From NCBI RefSeq assembly GCF_014268445.2, contig NZ_CP077089.1:5067501-5131500 (forward strand): DNA of 64,000 bases, read 5' to 3'. The notes under the pieces were generated by a model that saw only the letters and a program-made list of their open reading frames with translations, did not search any database and was not told where the DNA came from. The position numbers and the translations under genes are program-made. Position 1 is the first letter of the stretch. The number at the start of each line of letters is the position of its first letter. Below are positions 57,872 through 64,000 of the stretch, piece after piece. This stretch comes from Pseudomonas tensinigenes (lineage in GTDB: Bacteria; Pseudomonadota; Gammaproteobacteria; Pseudomonadales; Pseudomonadaceae).

Positions 57872-59248
57872 TCAGACGGATTCAGACGAGCCATCCTGGC
57901 TCGCTTCAAATAACGCCATGGCCTCGACATGTGCCGTCTGAGGAAACATATCGAGAATCCCGGCACGTTTTAACCGGTAGCCCTGCTTGATCAATTCGAC
58001 CGTGTCGCGCGCCAGAGTTGCAGGGTTGCACGACACATACACCAACCGTTTGGCACCCAGGGTCGCCAGCTTGCGAACCACCTCGAAAGCACCGTCACGC
58101 GGTGGGTCCAAGAGTACCGCAGAAAAGCCGTTTCCGATCCACTGGGCATCGGTCAAAGGCTGGGATAAATCGGCTTGAAAAAACTTTGTGTTATGCAAAT
58201 TGTTACTGGCGGCGTTCGCTTCAGCGCGATCGACCATGGTTTGCACACCCTCGACCGCGACGACTTCGCGCACGGCTTTGGCCAGCGGCAAGGCGAAGTT
58301 GCCCAAGCCGCAGAACAGATCGAGCACGCGCTCGTCGCTGCCGGGTTTCAGCCATTCCAGCGCTTGCGCGACCATGGCTTCGTTGACGCCGGCATTGACC
58401 TGAATGAAGTCACCCGGTCGGTACGCCAGATCCAGATCCCACTGCTCCAGGCGATAACCCAGCGACTGGGTCGCATCGACCGGTTGCGGCTCACCTTCGC
58501 CATGCAACCACAATTGCGCTTCATGGAACTGGCAGAAGTCCTTGAGGATGGTCAGATCCGCTTCGGACAACGGCGCCATGTGCCGCAGCAACACCGCCAG
58601 AGACGAGCCGCTGAACAACTCGACATGGCCCAGCGCCTGCGGTTTGCTCAAACGACGGAGCATCTCCGGCAAACGGGTCATGATCGGTTGCAAGGGCTGT
58701 ACCAGCACCGGGCATTCGCTGATCGCGACGATGTCCTGACTGCCAGCGGCACGAAAACCGACTTCGAGTTTCTTCGCCTTCATGTCCCAGCGCACGGCGA
58801 TGCGGGCGCGACGGCGATAGCCGAATTCGGGACCGGTCAATGGCGCTGCCCACTCTTGCGGTTCGACACCGGCCACACGCGACAATTGCTCGGCGAGCAT
58901 GCGCTGTTTCAGGGCAAGCTGTTCGCTGTGGGGCAAATGCTGCACGCTGCAACCGCCGCAACGGCCGGCGTGTTGACACGGTGCCGGGCGGCGCAGTTCG
59001 CTGGCCTTGAACACGCGCTCGGTGCGCGCTTCGACCACTTTGCCGTGGGCGCCAAGCACCCGCGCTTCGACCTCTTCACCGGCGAGGGCGCCGAGGACAA
59101 ACCAGGTTTTGCCTTCGAAAAACGCGATACCGCGACCGTCATTGGCCAGGCGCTCGATGTTCAAGCGCTGCTTTTTACCGGTCGGAATTTGCGCGGCCTT
59201 GCTGCCGCCGGTGGGCTGGAAGCGCAGGCCTCTCTCGTGCTTGGCCAT
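57872..59248 (-). CDS. rlmD: 23S rRNA (uracil-1939-C5)-methyltransferase
   Basis: A 458-residue SAM-dependent methyltransferase with an N-terminal TRAM domain and a Fe-S binding cysteine set (Cys91, Cys97, Cys100, with a fourth in ISECPVL). The catalytic motifs are [21 protein letters not shown] and [12 protein letters not shown] (the catalytic Cys). Its ATG overlaps the cysM stop (TGATG). Confidence 0.95.
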   Translation of the reverse strand: MAKHERGLRFQPTGGSKAAQIPTGKKQRLNIERLANDGRGIAFFEGKTWFVLGALAGEEVEARVLGAHGKVVEARTERVFKASELRRPAPCQHAGRCGGCSVQHLPHSEQLALKQRMLAEQLSRVAGVEPQEWAAPLTGPEFGYRRRARIAVRWDMKAKKLEVGFRAAGSQDIVAISECPVLVQPLQPIMTRLPEMLRRLSKPQALGHVELFSGSSLAVLLRHMAPLSEADLTILKDFCQFHEAQLWLHGEGEPQPVDATQSLGYRLEQWDLDLAYRPGDFIQVNAGVNEAMVAQALEWLKPGSDERVLDLFCGLGNFALPLAKAVREVVAVEGVQTMVDRAEANAASNNLHNTKFFQADLSQPLTDAQWIGNGFSAVLLDPPRDGAFEVVRKLATLGAKRLVYVSCNPATLARDTVELIKQGYRLKRAGILDMFPQTAHVEAMALFEASQDGSSESV

Positions 59249-60150
59249 CAGTTGGGCGCGTCGAAAATGCCGGTCGACAGATAACGGTCGCCACGGTCGC
59301 AGATGATCGCGACGATCACCGCGTTTTCAACTTCTTTGGACAGGCGCAGCATCGCTGCCACCGCACCGCCCGAGGACACGCCGCAGAAGATGCCTTCTTC
59401 GCGGGCCAGACGCCGGGTGACGTCCTCGGCTTCGCTTTGCGCCATGTCGACGATGCGATCGACGCGATCCGCCTGATAAATCTTCGGCAGGTATTCCTGC
59501 GGCCAGCGGCGGATGCCCGGAATGGCCGAGCCTTCCATCGGCTGCAAACCGACGATCTGCACGCTGTCGCTCTGCTCTTTCAAATAGCGCGACACGCCCA
59601 TGATGGTACCGGTGGTGCCCATCGAACTGACGAAATGGGTGATGGAGCCCTGGGTCTGACGCCAGATTTCCGGGCCGGTGGTGGTGTAGTGCGCTTCAGG
59701 GTTGTCGCCGTTGGCGAACTGATCGAGCACCTTGCCACGGCCCTCGGCTTCCATACGCTGGGCGAGATCGCGGGCGCCTTCCATGCCCTCTTCCTGGCTG
59801 ACCAGAATCAGCTCGGCACCGTACGCGGTCATCGCCGCTTTACGCTCGGCGCTGGAGTTGTCCGGCATGATCAGGATCATCTTGTAACCCTTGATCGCAG
59901 CCGCCATGGCCAGCGCGATCCCGGTGTTACCCGAGGTCGCTTCGATCAGCGTATCGCCGGCGTGGATCTGCCCGCGCAACTCGGCGCGAGTGATCATCGA
60001 CAACGCCGGACGGTCCTTGACCGAACCCGCCGGGTTATTCCCTTCGAGCTTGAGCAATAGGGTGTTGCTGGTAGCACCGGGCAGGCGCTGCAAACGCACC
60101 AGCGGCGTGTTGCCGACGCAATCGGCGATGGTTGGGTACTGCAGGGTCAT
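59248..60150 (-). CDS. cysM: Cysteine synthase B
   Basis: CysM makes cysteine from O-acetylserine and sulfide (or thiosulfate). The 300-residue protein has the PLP lysine Lys45 in [11 protein letters not shown], the ASSGNTG-type loop ([12 protein letters not shown]) and a GTGGT-like loop ([10 protein letters not shown]). The ATG at 60150 is chosen; the frame extends 13 codons upstream. It overlaps rlmD and heads the cysM-rlmD-relA-mazG-DUF2058 order. Confidence 0.96.
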   Translation of the reverse strand: MTLQYPTIADCVGNTPLVRLQRLPGATSNTLLLKLEGNNPAGSVKDRPALSMITRAELRGQIHAGDTLIEATSGNTGIALAMAAAIKGYKMILIMPDNSSAERKAAMTAYGAELILVSQEEGMEGARDLAQRMEAEGRGKVLDQFANGDNPEAHYTTTGPEIWRQTQGSITHFVSSMGTTGTIMGVSRYLKEQSDSVQIVGLQPMEGSAIPGIRRWPQEYLPKIYQADRVDRIVDMAQSEAEDVTRRLAREEGIFCGVSSGGAVAAMLRLSKEVENAVIVAIICDRGDRYLSTGIFDAPN

Positions 60151-60323
60151 GGCGTATTCGCAATCCAGACGTGCGGGGGCGCCTATCATACCGGCAAACC
60201 CGCGCAGGCCATATCACGCAAAGTGCGGTGCTTATGGTTTATGGGAATAAGGGATTGAAAGTCGCACCAGTGGTGCGACTTTTGCGGTGGGTCATCTTAA
60301 TTGGCGGTGATGCGTATGGCCTC

Positions 60324-60418
60324 TTCGCGAGCAGGCTCGCTCCCACAGGGGAAACAGTGTTGTTCACACAATCTGCGGCGAACCGAGTTCCAATGTGAGA
60401 GCGAGCCTGCTCGCGAAG
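60324..60418. repeat. Inverted REP pair (tail-out orientation) overlapping a kinase gene
   Basis: TTCGCGAGCAGGCTCGCTCC at 60324 and, 48 bp later, TGTGAGAGCGAGCCTGCTCG up to 60418, with a mismatch (GAG for GGG). The CGCGAA ends point outwards as at 14876. The right unit lies inside the coding region of the sensor kinase. Confidence 0.88.
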
Positions 60419-61788
60419 GCGTCAGTCGGCGCAACATCACCCTCAGCCAGCAACCTCAAATTCAACCGCAACCCCGCCCCGGCATTCTCCGCCCAAATAC
60501 TCCCGCCCTGACGCTGCACGGCATTGCGCGCGATGCTCAGCCCCAAGCCAAATCCACCGTCTCCGGGCCGCGAGCCGTCGAGTCGGGTGAACGGCGAAAA
60601 GATCCGTTCCAGATCCCCTTCCGCTACGCCGCCACCCTGATCTTCCAGCCACAGGTGCCAATAATCGCCATCGCGCCGTCCATCGAGACGCACAATCCCG
60701 CCCTCGGGCGAATGCCGAATGGCGTTGCGCAAAATGTTCTCCAACGCCTGCGCCAGGGTATTCAAGTTGCCACGCACCCAGCACGACGCCTCGACCGAAC
60801 ACTGCAATTGCAGACTTGGCCAGCCGCTTTCATAACAGGCATTGTCGGTGAGCATTTCCCACAGGGCCTCAACCTGGATCGCCTCTTCGGGAAGTGGCGA
60901 GCGGTCAGTGTCGAGCCAGGCCAGTTGCAGGGTTTCCTCGACCAGTCGCTGCATACCGTCGACTTCGCGACCAATGCGCTCGCGCAGTTGCGGCAGGCCT
61001 TGCTCACTTTCGCTGGCCACGCGCAAGCGACTCAGCGGCGTGCGCAATTCATGGGACAAGTCGCGGAGCAACTGCTGTTGCAGGGCAACCATGGATTGCA
61101 GGCGCTCGGACATCGAGTCGAACGCCCGCGCCAGCTCACCCAGTTCATCCGGGCGCTGGGTAATCCCGCTCGACAGGCGCACATTCAATTGATCGGCGCG
61201 CCAGGCGTTGGCCTGTTCGCGCAGGTTGTTCAGGGGCACGACCAACAAACGGTACAGACCGACGCACAGCAATAACGTGAACAGACCGGGAATCACGCCG
61301 TTGGTGATGACGCGCCAGAACACCCGGTACTTGCCCGGAACAAATCGTTCGGGCAACTCGATCACCAGGCTGCCCGCAGACGGCTCTTTGGGGAAAGGAA
61401 TGCGCAACCACGGCCGGCCTTTCTTGTGGATCGGCCAGTCGAGGCCGCGCAAGAAGGTCAGGTGCTGGATTTCCTGATCATTGAGCGGATCACTGCTCAG
61501 CGACTGCAGGTTGCCGCCGATGACGCCAACCCAACTGGCTTCGCGCAACTCCATGCTTTGCAGCCAGTCATCGACACCGCTGCGCCCGCCGTGTTGCCAC
61601 GCCTGTTCCGCTTGCGCGGCATAACGGCTGAGGGTGCCGCGCGCTTCGTCGGAGAGGAACTGGTTGCGCTCCTCCATGTAACGGCCCCATGACCAGCTCA
61701 ACCAGATCATCAGCAGACAAAATGCGACCAGTAGAAACGCCAGTTTCCAGAACAGCGAATGCCGCCCCGGCAGTTCAGAGCGTTTCAT
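60364..61788 (-). CDS. Sensor histidine kinase, possibly PirS-like
   Basis: A 474-residue kinase: TM1 at about 13-34, a periplasmic domain of about 120 residues, TM2 at about 163-185, HAMP, phospho-acceptor His246 (LSHELRTPLSRL), and an HATPase domain (NILRNAIRHS, DQGGGVAEG, GFGLGLSIARN). It overlaps the response regulator by 14 bp. By position between cysM and gacS it corresponds to P. aeruginosa PirS (PA0930), though pirA is absent here. The natural C-terminus would be near LRLLAEG; the last 19 residues (DAFASRLALTLELGSPQIV) are encoded by the REP unit. Confidence 0.88.
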   Translation of the reverse strand: MKRSELPGRHSLFWKLAFLLVAFCLLMIWLSWSWGRYMEERNQFLSDEARGTLSRYAAQAEQAWQHGGRSGVDDWLQSMELREASWVGVIGGNLQSLSSDPLNDQEIQHLTFLRGLDWPIHKKGRPWLRIPFPKEPSAGSLVIELPERFVPGKYRVFWRVITNGVIPGLFTLLLCVGLYRLLVVPLNNLREQANAWRADQLNVRLSSGITQRPDELGELARAFDSMSERLQSMVALQQQLLRDLSHELRTPLSRLRVASESEQGLPQLRERIGREVDGMQRLVEETLQLAWLDTDRSPLPEEAIQVEALWEMLTDNACYESGWPSLQLQCSVEASCWVRGNLNTLAQALENILRNAIRHSPEGGIVRLDGRRDGDYWHLWLEDQGGGVAEGDLERIFSPFTRLDGSRPGDGGFGLGLSIARNAVQRQGGSIWAENAGAGLRLNLRLLAEGDVAPTDAFASRLALTLELGSPQIV

Positions 61789-62497
61789 CGGCGGCGCTCA
61801 AAACGTAACCCTTGCCCCACACGGTGCGCACTTCACGCTCGGTGTAACCGATGGCTTTGAGTTTGCGGCGGATCTGGCTGATGTGCATGTCGAGGCTGCG
61901 GTCGTGCGCCGCGTAGCCGCGTTGCAAAACGTGCTGATAAAGGAAGGCTTTGCTCAGCACTTCTTCGTCATTGCGATTGAGGGTTTCCAGCAAACGGAAT
62001 TCGCTGCGGGTCAGCCCGGCGGCTTGCTCGCGAAAAAACACATCGCATTGTTCATCGTCAAAACGCAGCGTGCCGGCCGCCACTGGCGCCGCCAGCGATG
62101 CCGGGCGCCGATCCAGCGCCACCCGACGCAGGATCGCTTCGATGCGCACATGCAACTCGGCCATGCTGAACGGCTTGGGCAAATAGTCGTCGGCGCCCAG
62201 ACGAAAACCGCTGATGCGATCCGCCTCGGCGCCGAGGGCCGACATCAGCAGCACCGGCGTCGAATGGCTCTGGCGCAATTGCGTCAACACATTCAAACCG
62301 TCCATGCCCGGCAGCAGGATATCCATCAGCACCACGTCGAACGGCTGGCGCGTGGCGATGCTCAGGCCTTCCTGGCCATTCTGGCACCAGGTCACCTGAA
62401 AGCCGCTGCGGCCCAGATGTTCGTGAACATAGGCGCCGAGAACCGGATCGTCTTCGATGGAAAGAATGCGTGGCTGGCCAGCGGAAACAGGAGTCAT
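61775..62497 (-). CDS. OmpR-family response regulator, possibly PirR-like
   Basis: A 240-residue regulator. The receiver has the phospho-acceptor Asp59 (VVLMDILLPGMDG) and the KPFSMAEL segment; the C-terminal winged helix ends at RSLDMHISQIRRKLKAIG...VWGKGYVLS. The ATG at 62497 is chosen over a TTG four codons upstream. It is first of the pair, with the kinase following by overlap. It lies divergent from gacS, as does P. aeruginosa PirR (PA0929). Confidence 0.9.
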   Translation of the reverse strand: MTPVSAGQPRILSIEDDPVLGAYVHEHLGRSGFQVTWCQNGQEGLSIATRQPFDVVLMDILLPGMDGLNVLTQLRQSHSTPVLLMSALGAEADRISGFRLGADDYLPKPFSMAELHVRIEAILRRVALDRRPASLAAPVAAGTLRFDDEQCDVFFREQAAGLTRSEFRLLETLNRNDEEVLSKAFLYQHVLQRGYAAHDRSLDMHISQIRRKLKAIGYTEREVRTVWGKGYVLSAADETL

Positions 62498-62716
62498 GAG
62501 TATCTGCAAGTAATTCTCAGTTGAGAGCGATTATTCAAGATTGTCGGACAGCGGGCAACTCAAGGTTGACCCACCTGACCAACGAGCACCCGCGCCCTGC
62601 CCCATCGCGACAGCATTTTTCCGAAGATTGCCTGCGAGCAAATCGCTACACTGCGCCCATGTCGCGTGCCGGATGCACGCATGAGTCAACAGATCAGCGG
62701 GATGCAGGAGATAGGC

Positions 62717-64000
<1,284 letters not shown>

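Overview
The window is a stretch of Pseudomonas chromosome, most likely from the P. fluorescens group. Evidence: gene order matches that genus (rne-murB-LMW-PTP-kdsB-lpxK-exbDB-comEC; gpsA to fabAB; cysM-rlmD-relA and gacS), the DNA is GC-rich, and P. fluorescens-type REP/REPIN repeats (core TGTGGGAGCGAGCCTGCTCG) recur between genes. I see no prophage, transposase, integrase, plasmid genes or CRISPR array. The species assignment is inferred from sequence recognition, not from a search.

Layout. 1-2361: the 3' part of rne. 2631-6998: a four-gene overlapping operon on the minus strand for a periplasmic molybdenum hydroxylase ((2Fe-2S) subunit, Tat-exported molybdopterin subunit, XdhC-type maturation factor, MocA-like cytidylyltransferase). 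7305-11823: an envelope-biogenesis operon (exbB, exbD, lpxK, Trm112-like, kdsB, LMW-PTP, murB). 11925-18120: comEC, a DUF2062 protein, an ABC-2 transporter, a glutathione transferase and a transglutaminase-like protein. 18369-21298: fadE and a PA2817-family protein. 21409-24625: a LysR regulator divergent from AlaX, a 2OG-Fe(II) oxygenase and a LysE exporter. 24754-25377: three tandem tRNA-Gly/tRNA-Glu pairs behind one stringent-type promoter. 25750-35924: a membrane-anchored hypothetical, a chemoreceptor, a MocR-type regulator, two oxidoreductases, pyrF and a two-component system. 36160-42464: an EF-hand protein, a large repeat field, an AI-2E-type permease, a DUF4892 lipoprotein-sized secreted protein, two alpha/beta hydrolases and a hotdog thioesterase. 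42496-46198: an acyl-CoA ligase, sixA, a DUF4389 protein, gpsA. 46395-53348: a TonB receptor/periplasmic protein/hybrid kinase operon, then fabA-fabB. 53740-60150: a small protein, DUF2058, mazG, relA, rlmD, cysM. 60364-64000: a two-component pair and the first 428 codons of gacS.

Themes. Lipid and envelope metabolism dominates (lpxK, kdsB, murB, fadE, fabAB, acyl-CoA ligase, gpsA), together with global signalling (relA, gacS, a PA1611-like hybrid kinase). The least conventional gene set is AlaX + 2OG oxygenase + LysE exporter, which reads as a pathway for making, exporting and tolerating a modified amino acid. The second is the TonB receptor + ABC-type periplasmic protein + hybrid kinase operon, which could relay an outer-membrane signal to the Gac network.

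The non-coding DNA is also notable: seven inverted REP pairs, a five-copy one-direction REP array, two paired-arm elements of about 160 bp, a tandem array with an exact 111-bp period that looks like an amplified fragment of that same paired-arm element, and a second repeat of about 320 bp present twice. Two genes end inside such repeats and take their final codons from them.
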